21,984 nucleotides of DNA from a bacterium (GTDB taxonomy: Bacteria > Verrucomicrobiota > Verrucomicrobiae > Limisphaerales > J093). The stretch spans positions 1 through 21,984 of the forward strand of contig JAKCAB010000138.1 of assembly GCA_021839785.1 (NCBI GenBank), read 5' to 3'. The notes under the pieces were generated by a model. It was given only the letters and a program-made list of their open reading frames with translations, did not search any database and was not told the DNA's origin. Every line of letters starts with the position of its first letter. Position 1 is the first letter of the stretch. Shown piece after piece: positions 14,425 to 21,984 of this stretch. The position numbers and the translations under genes were made by a program.

Positions 14425-15990
14425 ATGTCCACCCTCGCCAGTCTGGAGTTTCCCAGTATGTCAATCCGGACGCCGTTACCCCGATTGGCGCGGTTGCGCA
14501 TGGCAGGCGTGACCAAACGCTTTGGCAGCATACCGGCGCTGCGCGGGGTCTCATTCGAGTTGGCTCCCGGCGAGGTGCACGCGCTCATCGGCGAAAACGG
14601 CGCGGGCAAGAGCACGTTGATGAAAATCCTGAGCGGCGCGCTGCGGCCCGATGCCGGCGTGATCGAACTGGACGGCGCCCCGTTCGTGCCCGGCAACCCG
14701 CATCACGCCCGCGAGGCCGGCATCGAGATGATTTACCAGGAGTTGAGCCTGGCGCCGCATTTGACTGTGGCGGAGAACATCGTTCTGGGGCGCGAGCCCA
14801 CCCGTTGGGGATGGTTGCGGCGCGGTCAGCGAAGAAGGCTCGCGCGCGCGGCGCTGGCTGAGTTGGATCGCGAAGACGTGCCGCTGGACGTCGCGGTCGG
14901 GACGCTCCCGATTGCCGAGCAACAGGTGGTGGAAATCGCGCGGGCCTTGGTGGGCCGGCCGAAGGTCATCATCATGGACGAACCCACCAGCAGCCTGAGC
15001 CGGGTGGACGCCACCCGACTGTTCCGGAGCATCCGCCGGGTGTCGGCCCGTGGTGTTAGTGTCATCTATATCAGCCATTTCCTGGAAGAGTGTCAGGAAG
15101 TGGGGCAGCGTTACACGGTGCTCCGGGACGGTGCGAGCGTCGGCAGTGGAGCGCTCGCGGACATCGACGTGCACGGGTTGGTGCAACTCATGGTGGGGCG
15201 CGGAATCGAGGCGCTTTACCCGCCGCGGGTGCGCCGTCGGGGCGGTCCTTTGCTCGAACTTCGCGCCCTGTCCGGCCGCGAAAAACCGCGCGGCGTGAAC
15301 CTCCGGCTGCACGCAGGCGAAATCCTCGGCCTCGCCGGATTGGTGGGCGCGGGGCGCACTGAAACGCTTCGGGCTGCCTTCGGACTGGATCCGGTGAACG
15401 ACGGCGAAGTCGAAGTGGCTGGGGTCCGGAGCACCCACGCCAGCGCCACCACCCGGCTTCGTCAAGGCCTCGGCCTGCTTAGCGAAAATCGCAAGGAGGA
15501 AGGGTTGATGCTCAACCGCAGTCTGGCGGAAAACCTGACGTTGACCCGGCTGGGCGCGCTGGCCCCGTTGGGTTATTTGCAGCGCCGGCGCCAGCGCGAG
15601 GCAACGGCTTCGTGGATGCGCCGGCTCGACGTGCGCGCCCGCGCGCCCTGGCAACCGGTGGGCCAGTTGTCCGGCGGCAACCAACAGAAAATCGCGCTGG
15701 GCCGGCTGCTTTACCATGACGCGAAGGTGTTGTTGCTCGACGAGCCGACCCGCGGCATCGACGTTGGCAGCAAGGCCCAGATTTACCACCTGATGTCCGA
15801 ACTGGCGGCGGAGGGCCGGGGCATCATCTTCGTCAGCTCGTACCTCCCGGAATTGCTGGGCCTGTGCGACACGATCGGCGTCTTGTGTCGCGGCCAGCTT
15901 GCCGATTGCCGTCCCGCCGAAAACTGGACCGAACATGCCCTCATCCTTGCTGCCCTCGGCCAATCCAACGGTTCCCACGCTCCCAATTGA
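14425..15990 (+). CDS. Sugar ABC transporter ATPase with two nucleotide-binding domains (RbsA/MglA-like)
   Basis: This 521-residue protein has two ABC domains in tandem. Domain 1 has Walker A GENGAGKST (56-64), Q-loop Q105, the degenerate signature LPIAEQQVVEIARA (161-174) and Walker B IIMDEPTSSL (D185, E186). Domain 2 has a degenerate Walker A (GLVGAGRTE), a perfect signature LSGGNQQ (415-421) and Walker B LLLDEPTRGID (D439, E440). This asymmetry is normal for the RbsA/MglA/XylG class. It energises import through the RbsC-like permease. It starts 9 bases after the binding-protein stop. An ATG at 14458 has a GGAG 9 bases upstream and may be the real start (510 residues). Its 3' end overlaps the permease gene by 56 bases, implying translational coupling. 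Confidence 0.9.
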   Translation: MSTLASLEFPSMSIRTPLPRLARLRMAGVTKRFGSIPALRGVSFELAPGEVHALIGENGAGKSTLMKILSGALRPDAGVIELDGAPFVPGNPHHAREAGIEMIYQELSLAPHLTVAENIVLGREPTRWGWLRRGQRRRLARAALAELDREDVPLDVAVGTLPIAEQQVVEIARALVGRPKVIIMDEPTSSLSRVDATRLFRSIRRVSARGVSVIYISHFLEECQEVGQRYTVLRDGASVGSGALADIDVHGLVQLMVGRGIEALYPPRVRRRGGPLLELRALSGREKPRGVNLRLHAGEILGLAGLVGAGRTETLRAAFGLDPVNDGEVEVAGVRSTHASATTRLRQGLGLLSENRKEEGLMLNRSLAENLTLTRLGALAPLGYLQRRRQREATASWMRRLDVRARAPWQPVGQLSGGNQQKIALGRLLYHDAKVLLLDEPTRGIDVGSKAQIYHLMSELAAEGRGIIFVSSYLPELLGLCDTIGVLCRGQLADCRPAENWTEHALILAALGQSNGSHAPN

Positions 15991-16978
15991 AACCGGACCG
16001 CGCCGCTCGCTTTGGCTGGCGCCGCTCCGTTTGTTGCTGAGCGGTGCTGGGCCGTTTCTGGGATTGGTGTTTGTCGTGAGCGTGTTCGCGCTCAGCGCCG
16101 AGGTGCGCCCGTATTTTTACACCGGCGCCAACTTCAAGATCATCCTCACGCAGTCGGTGGTGGTGGCGGTCGGCGCGCTGGGCATGACCCTCATCATCGT
16201 GAGCGGCGGCATCGACTTGAGCGTCGGCGCGGTCGTGGCGTTGTGCGGGGTGGTGGGCGCCAAACTGCTCGTGGCGGGGTGGCCCCCGGCAGCGGCTGTG
16301 CTGATCGCGATCGCCTTGGGCGGCCTGGTGGGGCTGGCGAACGGCACCATCGTGGCGGGTTTCAAGCTGCTGCCGTTCATCGTCACGCTGGGCATGATGG
16401 GCGTGGCACGCGGCGCCGCCAAGTGGCTGGCGGACAACCAGGCCATCGACCTTCCGAAAACGCCGGTGAACGCGCTCATGGCCCAGACAAGTCCCACGAC
16501 GCTGTTTCCGCTCCCGTGGGGCGTCTGGCTCACGGTTGTGCTGGCCGTGCTGCTGACGGTGGTGCTCCAGCGCACGGTTTTCGGAACGCGGGTGTTCGCC
16601 CTGGGCTCGAACGAAGCCACGGCCCGGCTTTGCGGCATCCGCGTGCCGCTGCAAAAGATTCTGATCTACACGCTGGCGGGCTTTTTCTTTGGCCTGGCCG
16701 GGGTGCTCCAAATGTCGCGGCTCACACAGGGCGATCCGACCGTGGCGGTCGGCCTCGAACTCGACATCATCGCCGCGGTCGTGATCGGTGGCGCCAGCCT
16801 CAACGGCGGTTCCGGCAGCGTCCACGGCTCGATGATTGGCGCGCTCATCATGGCCGTGTTGCGCAACGGCTCCAACCAGATCGGCTGGCCCACCTACGTG
16901 CAGGAGATCCTGATCGGCATCGTCATCGTCGTGGCCGTGGGCCTGGACGGCCTGCGGCGCTGGCGGGCCCGGCTGTAA
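15935..16978 (+). CDS. Sugar ABC transporter permease (RbsC-like)
   Basis: The ATG at 15935 gives 347 residues; an in-frame TTG at 15899 is possible but unnecessary. About eight to ten hydrophobic helices are visible. Family marks are [20 protein letters not shown] near the third helix (the VGGIDLS motif of RbsC/AraH/BPD_transp_2), [33 protein letters not shown] and [20 protein letters not shown]. It forms the transmembrane channel of the importer with the preceding ATPase, and the 56-bp overlap with that gene supports co-translation. One permease gene is present, so a homodimer is likely. The substrate is the same as for the binding protein, inferred as inositol-like. Confidence 0.9.
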   Translation: MPSSLLPSANPTVPTLPIETGPRRSLWLAPLRLLLSGAGPFLGLVFVVSVFALSAEVRPYFYTGANFKIILTQSVVVAVGALGMTLIIVSGGIDLSVGAVVALCGVVGAKLLVAGWPPAAAVLIAIALGGLVGLANGTIVAGFKLLPFIVTLGMMGVARGAAKWLADNQAIDLPKTPVNALMAQTSPTTLFPLPWGVWLTVVLAVLLTVVLQRTVFGTRVFALGSNEATARLCGIRVPLQKILIYTLAGFFFGLAGVLQMSRLTQGDPTVAVGLELDIIAAVVIGGASLNGGSGSVHGSMIGALIMAVLRNGSNQIGWPTYVQEILIGIVIVVAVGLDGLRRWRARL

Positions 16979-16990
16979 ACGGCCGCATTT

Positions 16991-17010
16991 GGCGCTTGCC
17001 TCGCAAGGCC
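16991..17010 (+). promoter_or_regulatory. Intercistronic stem-loop between permease and MIOX genes
   Basis: GGC-CTTGC (16991-16993 and 16995-16999, with G16994 bulged) pairs with GCAAG-GCC (17003-17010) around a CTC loop. It begins 12 bases after the permease stop. No T-tract follows, so it is more likely an mRNA-processing or stability element, or a weak attenuator, than a full terminator. It is followed by an AT-richer stretch (17021-17055) that could hold an internal promoter for the catabolic genes. Confidence 0.4.
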
Positions 17011-17070
17011 ATCCGGCAAACATTCCGCTTAACTAATCCGAATCATAAATTCAGTAACTCGCCACGAGCC

Positions 17071-17985
17071 ATGTCAGACACTACGCCAACCCCCGCCGCC
17101 GCGTCGCCCGTTGCCGCGATGGAAGCCTGGGAAGACTTTCTCAAAGAGCGCTACCCAACACCCGCCGGGGCCCCCGCGCCGGCCGCGCCGTTCCAGGCGG
17201 TCAACCCCAACAAGACCCAGGCCGAGTTTCGCAACTACGAAGCCGACGCCCGGCCGACCGTCCGGGAATTCTACCGGCTCAATCACCGGTACCAGACCTA
17301 CGATTTCGTGCTGGCCAAGAAACGGGAATATCTCGGCTTCAACCGCCGCGAAATGGGCATCTGGGAGGCCGCCGAGTACCTCAACACCCTGGTGGACGAC
17401 AGCGATCCCGACACGGACCTCTCCCAGCTCGAGCATCTGCTCCAGACCGCCGAGGCCATCCGCCGCGACGGCCGCCCGCGCTGGTTCATCCTCGCGGGAT
17501 TCGTGCACGATTTGGGGAAGATTCTCTGCCTCTTTGGTGAACCGCAGTGGGCGGTCGTGGGCGACACCTTTCCCGTGGGTTGCCGGTATTCGGACAAAAT
17601 CGTGTTTCCGCAATACTTCGCGGACAATCCGGATGCCGCGAACGAGCGATTCCAAACCCGGCTCGGCGTTTATCGCGAGGGCTGTGGCCTCGACCAGGTG
17701 CATCTCTCCTGGGGGCACGACGAGTACATCTACCAGATCGCGAAACCGTACTTGCCCACCGAAGCGCTCTACATGCTGCGGTACCACTCGTTCTATCCGT
17801 GGCATCGCGAAGGCCAGTACGATTACCTCTGCCACGACGAAGATCGGGCGATGTTGAAGTGGGTGCTGGATTTCAACCGTTACGACCTTTACACGAAAAG
17901 CCACGAGCGCCCCGACGCGGCGCGCCTGCGCCCATTCTACGAAGAACTCGCCGCGGAGTATTTCCCCCCGAAGCTGCGCTGGTGA
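17071..17985 (+). CDS. miox: myo-Inositol oxygenase (MIOX)
   Basis: This 304-residue protein converts myo-inositol plus O2 to D-glucuronate (EC 1.13.99.1) at a di-iron centre. The whole MIOX pattern is present: [89 protein letters not shown] and FNRYDLYTK. By alignment to the mouse enzyme from memory, the six iron ligands are H122, H146, D147, H216, H239 and D272; substrate-contacting K150, S240 and K276 are also kept. The C-terminus ends FPPKLRW, as in eukaryotic MIOX. The first ~45 residues are Ala/Pro-rich and extra, with no signal peptide, so the enzyme is cytoplasmic. The ATG at 17071 is the first good start after the permease. MIOX is mainly eukaryotic and scattered in bacteria. Placement after a sugar importer suggests it consumes imported inositol. 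Confidence 0.93.
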   Translation: MSDTTPTPAAASPVAAMEAWEDFLKERYPTPAGAPAPAAPFQAVNPNKTQAEFRNYEADARPTVREFYRLNHRYQTYDFVLAKKREYLGFNRREMGIWEAAEYLNTLVDDSDPDTDLSQLEHLLQTAEAIRRDGRPRWFILAGFVHDLGKILCLFGEPQWAVVGDTFPVGCRYSDKIVFPQYFADNPDAANERFQTRLGVYREGCGLDQVHLSWGHDEYIYQIAKPYLPTEALYMLRYHSFYPWHREGQYDYLCHDEDRAMLKWVLDFNRYDLYTKSHERPDAARLRPFYEELAAEYFPPKLRW

Positions 17986-18094
17986 CCTGTGGCCCGCTGG
18001 CGAAATTGGCCGGCGTGGTCATGAGCCGGTTTGAGGGCAACGCCCGGTTTTGCCTTGCCGCGGCGGCGAGGGCTGCCTCAATTCCGGGCCAGCA

Positions 18095-19525
18095 ATGACG
18101 CTGCCCACGCAACTGTTCATCGACGGCGCCTGGCGCCAACCGGCCGGCGGTCGCCGCACGCCGCTCATCAACCCCGCCACCGAGGAAACGTTCGCGGACA
18201 TTGCCGCGGCGGACGTGGCGGACGTGAACGCGGCAGTCGAATCCGCCCAGCGCGCGTGGGAAGGCGGCTGGCGCGACCTCGCCCCCGGCAAGCGCGAGGC
18301 CGTCTTGCACGCCGTCGCCCGCAAGCTCCGCGAGCACCAGGAGGAAATCGCCCGGCTCGAAATGCTCCAGATCGGCAAGCCGATCGGCGATGCCCGCGAC
18401 GAGGCGGGCCTGGGCGCGCGCTGCTTCGAATATTACGCCGGCGCGGTCACCAAGTTTGGCGGCCAGACCCTGCCGGTGGGGCGCGGCGGATTCGACTTTA
18501 CGTTGCGCCAGCCGATGGGCGTCGTGGCGTGCATCGTGCCGTGGAACTTTCCGTTCCCGATCGCCTGCTGGAAGGCGGCGCCTGCGCTGGCCGCCGGCAA
18601 CTGCGTGGTGCTCAAACCCGCGTCGCTCTCGCCGTTGACGGCGCTGAAGCTGGGCGAACTGGCTTGCGAAGCCGGCTTGCCGCCCGGCGTGCTGCAAGTC
18701 CTGCCCGGCGCTGGCTCGGCCATCGGCGATGCGCTGGTGACGCATCCGCGGATCCGCAAAGTCTCCTTCACCGGCTCGACCGAGATCGGCCGGCGCATCA
18801 TGGAACTCGCCTCGCGCGACCTCAAACACGTGTCGCTCGAACTCGGTGGCAAATCGCCGAACATTGTGTTCGCCGACGCGGATTGGCAACGCGCGGCCGA
18901 AACCTCGCCGATGAGCGTCTTCGCCAACACCGGCCAGGATTGCTGCGCCCGCAGTCGCGTGTACGTCGAGCGCAGTGTCTTCGAGCCGTTCGTCGAGCGA
19001 TTCGTCGCCGCCACGCGGAAGCTCGTGGTGGGCGACCCGGCCAGCGACGCCAACCAACTCGGCCCGCTGGTCTCGGCCGGTCAGCGCGCGACGGTCGAAG
19101 AATTTCTCGCCGATGCGCGGCAGCGCGGCAGCCGGTTCGTCTGCGGCGGCGGCCGGCCGCACCCGAAAGGCTACTACCTCGAACCCACAGTCCTGCTTGG
19201 CGTCGGCCAGGAGGACCGCTGCTGGCGCGAGGAAATTTTCGGTCCCGTGGTGGCTATCACGCCATTCGACGACGAGGCGCAAATGCTCCGTGACGTGAAC
19301 GCCTCACCGTATGGTCTGAGTGGCTCGATCTGGACGAACAATCTGGGCCGCGCCTTGCGTGTTAGCCGCGCGGTCCAAAGTGGCGTGCTGAGTGTCAACT
19401 CGCACAGCAGTGTCCACGTCGAAGCGCCGTTCGGCGGTTTCAAACAAAGCGGCCTGGGCCGCGACCTTGGCCTGGCGGCGCTCGAGGGCTACACGGAGTT
19501 GAAGAACGTGTACATGGCGGAGTGA
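18095..19525 (+). CDS. NAD(P)-dependent aldehyde dehydrogenase
   Basis: The ATG at 18095 gives 476 residues, normal for the ALDH superfamily; an upstream start at 18050 adds a poor N-terminus. The oxyanion-hole Asn lies in PWNFP (N151), the cofactor Lys in VLKPAS (K174), and FTGST is at 225-229. The general base is E249 in LELGGKSPN and the catalytic Cys is C283 in NTGQDCCARSRV. EEIFGPVV, and PFGGFKQSGLGRDLG near the end, complete the pattern. The sequence is of the betaine-/gamma-aminobutyraldehyde type, and substrate cannot be read from it. Context offers three possibilities: an aldehyde derived from glucuronate (from MIOX), 2,5-dioxopentanoate at the end of glucarate breakdown, or L-lactaldehyde from fucose. 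It follows MIOX by 109 bases on the same strand, so it is probably co-transcribed. Confidence 0.9.
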   Translation: MTLPTQLFIDGAWRQPAGGRRTPLINPATEETFADIAAADVADVNAAVESAQRAWEGGWRDLAPGKREAVLHAVARKLREHQEEIARLEMLQIGKPIGDARDEAGLGARCFEYYAGAVTKFGGQTLPVGRGGFDFTLRQPMGVVACIVPWNFPFPIACWKAAPALAAGNCVVLKPASLSPLTALKLGELACEAGLPPGVLQVLPGAGSAIGDALVTHPRIRKVSFTGSTEIGRRIMELASRDLKHVSLELGGKSPNIVFADADWQRAAETSPMSVFANTGQDCCARSRVYVERSVFEPFVERFVAATRKLVVGDPASDANQLGPLVSAGQRATVEEFLADARQRGSRFVCGGGRPHPKGYYLEPTVLLGVGQEDRCWREEIFGPVVAITPFDDEAQMLRDVNASPYGLSGSIWTNNLGRALRVSRAVQSGVLSVNSHSSVHVEAPFGGFKQSGLGRDLGLAALEGYTELKNVYMAE

Positions 19526-19572
19526 TCGGTCCACGGCGGCGGCGACCGCAAGAATCTCACGGGCGGGCGCGG

Positions 19573-21456
19573 TCAAAGTTCGACCTGCATGCCCAGTTCC
19601 ACGACACGGTTCGCCGGCAGGCCGAAAAAGGCGGTGGCGCTTTGGGCGTTGCGGGCCAGGAAGGCGAAGAGTTTCTCGCGCAAACCGCGCCACCAGGCGA
19701 CGCCTTGACGGCAGATCACCGTTTCGCGACTGAGGAAAAACGTCGTGTCCGAGAGCCGGAGCTGCAGCCCGCGTTCGCCGCACAGGCGCAGGATTTCGCC
19801 CATGTCCGCTTCGTCCATGAACCCATGCCGCGCGGTCACGCGGTAAAAGCCCTGGCCGTGTTTGACGATCTCGAGCCGTTCGGACACCGGCACGCGCGCG
19901 TCTTCCTCGGTCAGGATGGTGAGCAGCACGACGCGCTCGTGCAGGACGCGGTTGTGTTTGAGGTTGTGGAGAAGCGCGATGGGTGTGCCGGTGGGACTGC
20001 CGGCCATGAAGACGGCGGTGCCACCCACGCGGTGCGGTTTGCGTTCTTCGATGTCGGCCAGAAACATGTCGAACGGCAGCATGCTGGCCTGGAGGCGGTC
20101 GCGCAGGCGGCGGCGGCCCCACTTCCAGGTGCGCATGCAACCGTAAAGGGCGCCGCCCACCACCAGCGGGAACCAGCCGCCATGGACGACCTTGAGCAGG
20201 TTGGCGACGAGGAAGGCGATCTCCACCAAGCCGAAAAGGCCGCACAGCGCCAGTGCATGGCCGATACTCCAGCCCCACAGACGTTGCGCGGCGAAGTAAA
20301 ACAGAACGGTGGTGATGAGCATCGTGAGCGTGACCGCAATGCCGTACGCGGCGGCGAGACTGCCGGAGTCCTGGAAGCCGATCACCAATCCCAGGCAGGC
20401 CAACATCAACAGCCAGTTGGCGGTGGGCACGTAAATCTGGCCGCGCTCGGTGGGCGAGGTGTGCAGGATGCCGACGCGCGGAAAATAACCCAACTGCACC
20501 GCCTGCATCGTGAGCGAGTACACGCCGGAGATCAGGGCTTGCGAAGCGATGATCGCCGCGGCGGTGGCCAGACCCACCAGCGGAAACAAGCCCCACCTCG
20601 GCGCGAGCGCGAAAAACGGATTCGCGATCGAGCCGGGTGTGGTCAACAGCAGCGCCCCCTGGCCGAGGTAATTCAGGAACAGCGCCGGCAACACGAGACC
20701 GAACCACGCCCTTTGGATCGGCTTCCGCCCGAAGTGGCCCATGTCCGCGTACAAAGCCTCGCCGCCGGTGAGGACCAGGAACACGGCGCCGAGCACCTTG
20801 AAGGCCGTCCAGCCTTCGCGGCGCATGAACTCGGTCGCGAAGAACGGGTTCACCGCCCGCAAGACCTGCGGTTCGGCGAACACTTCCGCCACACCCAACA
20901 CCGAGATCGTGACGAACCAGACCAACATCACCGGCCCGAACACCCGTCCCACGCCGCCGGTGCCGAAACGTTGCACCGAGAACAGGCCCACCAGGACCAG
21001 CGCGGACAGCGGAACCACGAAGTTGTGCATCTGCGGGGTCGCGATCTTGAGTCCTTCCATCGCGCCCAGGACGGTGATCGACGGCGTGATGATGCCGTCG
21101 CCATAAAGCAAGGCCGCGCCGAAGACGCCCAACGCGGTGAACCCCAGCGCCAGCCGGCCGCGGCGCGCACGTTCGGGGAAGGCCAGCGCCAGCAACGAGA
21201 GAATGCCGCCTTCGCCCTTGTTGTCGGCGCGGCAGATGAACACCAGGTATTTCACCGAGATGATCACCAGCAGCGACCAGAAGATCAGCGACAGCACGCC
21301 GAGGACGTTGGCATGGGTGGGCGCCACGCCGTTGGCCGGGGCGAAGCACTCGCGCAACGCGTACAACGGGCTGGTGCCAATGTCGCCGTAAACGACACCC
21401 AAGGCGGCCAAAGCAAGCAAACGGCGAGTTGAAGCAGGATCTTCTTTAACGGTCAT
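19573..21456 (-). CDS. kup: Kup-type potassium transporter
   Basis: The ATG at 21456 gives 627 residues (MTVKEDPAST); a TTG at 21492 is in frame but adds nothing family-like. Kup (HAK/KUP/KT) hallmarks are present in order: GVVYGDIGTSPLYAL at the first helix, DNKGEGGILSLLAL, LYGDGIITPSITVLGAMEG, LTGGEALYADMGHFGRKPI, and VPTANWLLMLACLGLVIGF. About twelve membrane helices are followed by a soluble C-terminal domain with FLSRETVI and ANRVVELGMQVEL at the end. It performs K+ uptake, probably with protons. It converges on the aldehyde dehydrogenase gene (47-bp gap, no clear terminator) and diverges from the GH95 gene. It looks like a housekeeping gene unrelated to the carbohydrate cluster. Long open frames on the opposite strand are its shadows. 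Confidence 0.95.
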   Translation of the reverse strand: MTVKEDPASTRRLLALAALGVVYGDIGTSPLYALRECFAPANGVAPTHANVLGVLSLIFWSLLVIISVKYLVFICRADNKGEGGILSLLALAFPERARRGRLALGFTALGVFGAALLYGDGIITPSITVLGAMEGLKIATPQMHNFVVPLSALVLVGLFSVQRFGTGGVGRVFGPVMLVWFVTISVLGVAEVFAEPQVLRAVNPFFATEFMRREGWTAFKVLGAVFLVLTGGEALYADMGHFGRKPIQRAWFGLVLPALFLNYLGQGALLLTTPGSIANPFFALAPRWGLFPLVGLATAAAIIASQALISGVYSLTMQAVQLGYFPRVGILHTSPTERGQIYVPTANWLLMLACLGLVIGFQDSGSLAAAYGIAVTLTMLITTVLFYFAAQRLWGWSIGHALALCGLFGLVEIAFLVANLLKVVHGGWFPLVVGGALYGCMRTWKWGRRRLRDRLQASMLPFDMFLADIEERKPHRVGGTAVFMAGSPTGTPIALLHNLKHNRVLHERVVLLTILTEEDARVPVSERLEIVKHGQGFYRVTARHGFMDEADMGEILRLCGERGLQLRLSDTTFFLSRETVICRQGVAWWRGLREKLFAFLARNAQSATAFFGLPANRVVELGMQVEL

Positions 21457-21627
21457 GCGGTCAATTGCTGCGGTGGCTGACCCGCGGGACAAAGGCCGCC
21501 ACTGCGGGCATTATGGCGGGGCCGGGCCGGATTAGCAACCGGCGGCTCCCGACGGCCACACGCGCCGCGCGGCCGCAGCTTGTCGTTGTCAGCGCGGGCG
21601 GTCATCCGCTTAACTCAGGCCCGCCGC

Positions 21628-21984
21628 ATGAAAACCACCGCCGCCCTCGCCTGCGCCGCGCTGAGTTGCGTGGCCGTCAACCTGATCGCCGCCCCGCCGC
21701 CGCTCGCACTCTGGTACCGCCAGCCCGCCGAGCGCTGGGTCCAAGCCCTCCCGGTCGGCAACGGGCGCCTCGGCACGATGGTCTTCGGCGGCGAGCGCGA
21801 CGAACGACTCCAGCTCAACGAAATCTCGCTCTGGTCCGGTGGCCCGCAGGACGCCGACAATCCCGAAGCCCTCGCCGCCCTGCCGGAAGTGCGCCGCCTG
21901 CTCTTCGCCGGCAAGTACGCCGAGGCCGAGAAGCTCACGTTTCAAAAGATGGTTTGCCGCGGGCTGGGTTCGCACAGCGGCGCC
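21628..21984 (+). CDS. GH95-family glycoside hydrolase (alpha-L-fucosidase-like), N-terminal part only
   Basis: From ATG 21628 the frame is open for 119 codons to the window edge. MKTTAALACAALSCVAVNLI is a signal peptide, likely cleaved after IAA. The mature start LWYRQPAERWVQALPVGNGR, followed by LGTMVFGGERDERLQLNEIS and LWSGGPQDADNPEAL, then LPEVRRLLFAGKYAEAEKL, is the N-terminal beta domain of GH95 (glyco_hydro_95 N-terminal region). GH95 enzymes are inverting alpha-L-fucosidases, some acting on L-galactose. The catalytic (alpha/alpha)6 domain lies outside the window, so its integrity is unknown. It is divergent from kup with 171 bp between. A possible -35 TTGTCA (21586-21591) and weak -10 TTAACT (21610-21615) are 18 bases apart. 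Confidence 0.85.
   Translation, partial: MKTTAALACAALSCVAVNLIAAPPPLALWYRQPAERWVQALPVGNGRLGTMVFGGERDERLQLNEISLWSGGPQDADNPEALAALPEVRRLLFAGKYAEAEKLTFQKMVCRGLGSHSGA

Noticed and set aside
16012..17070. Upstream extension of the MIOX frame to 16012
   Set aside because: It runs through the permease gene out of frame and has Arg/His/Gly-rich composition. MIOX homology starts after 17071.
19304..21349. Long shadow ORFs over kup (minus 19304-21349 and plus 19522-21432)
   Set aside because: Kup motifs are complete in the chosen frame; the others lack any family pattern.
1..21984. CRISPR arrays, tRNA or rRNA genes, insertion sequences with transposase
   Set aside because: I saw no regularly spaced direct repeats, cloverleaf-like sequence, rRNA motifs or transposase motifs on either strand.

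Overview
The window is high-GC bacterial DNA that looks like a free-living, carbohydrate-degrading Verrucomicrobiota (Limisphaerales/Pedosphaera-like) genome. This is inferred from gene content: secreted multi-domain glycosidases, a Tat-exported sugar-isomerase-like TIM barrel beside an NHS-family permease, a bacterial myo-inositol oxygenase, and a CCCTCACCC-type palindromic intergenic repeat. No rRNA, tRNA or phylogenetic marker gene is present, so the taxonomy is not proven.

Left part (1-3483, minus strand): the first 72 codons of a secreted protein run off the window edge. It is followed by a 974-residue secreted protein joining a GH29-like fucosidase barrel to a GHL6 (GH151-like) barrel and a GATase/trimerisation-like domain. 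The right edge (21628 onward, plus strand) opens a GH95-type gene. Fucose-releasing enzymes may therefore bracket the window.

Accessory part (about 3484-6250): base composition is visibly less GC-rich. It holds a DUF3800 protein with a possible 55-residue upstream ORF, a small secreted orphan protein flanked by degenerate attC-like sequences (a possible stranded integron cassette), and a small lipoprotein gene split by a 64-bp palindromic repeat.

Middle part (6253-13313): a membrane protein fused to a spermidine-synthase-like domain; a minus-strand NYN-domain putative RNase whose ribosome binding site lies in a strong hairpin; a two-gene unit of NHS-family permease plus Tat-signal TIM-barrel isomerase; a VOC protein; and the 3' stump of a GNAT acetyltransferase gene.

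Right part (13426-19525): a tightly packed plus-strand cluster with a periplasmic sugar-binding protein, a double-ATPase ABC protein and an RbsC-type permease (ATPase and permease genes overlap), then myo-inositol oxygenase with all six iron ligands, and an aldehyde dehydrogenase. The simplest reading is uptake of myo-inositol (or a related cyclitol), oxidation to D-glucuronate, and further oxidation. The transport substrate and the aldehyde dehydrogenase step are inferred. A convergent kup potassium transporter (19573-21456, minus) closes this block.

The most notable items are the GH29-GHL6 fusion, the ABC-importer/MIOX cluster, the hairpin masking the start of the NYN gene, and the decayed cassette and repeat-insertion region at 4.8-6.1 kb. 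I do not see a clear, wholly new defence or mobile system.
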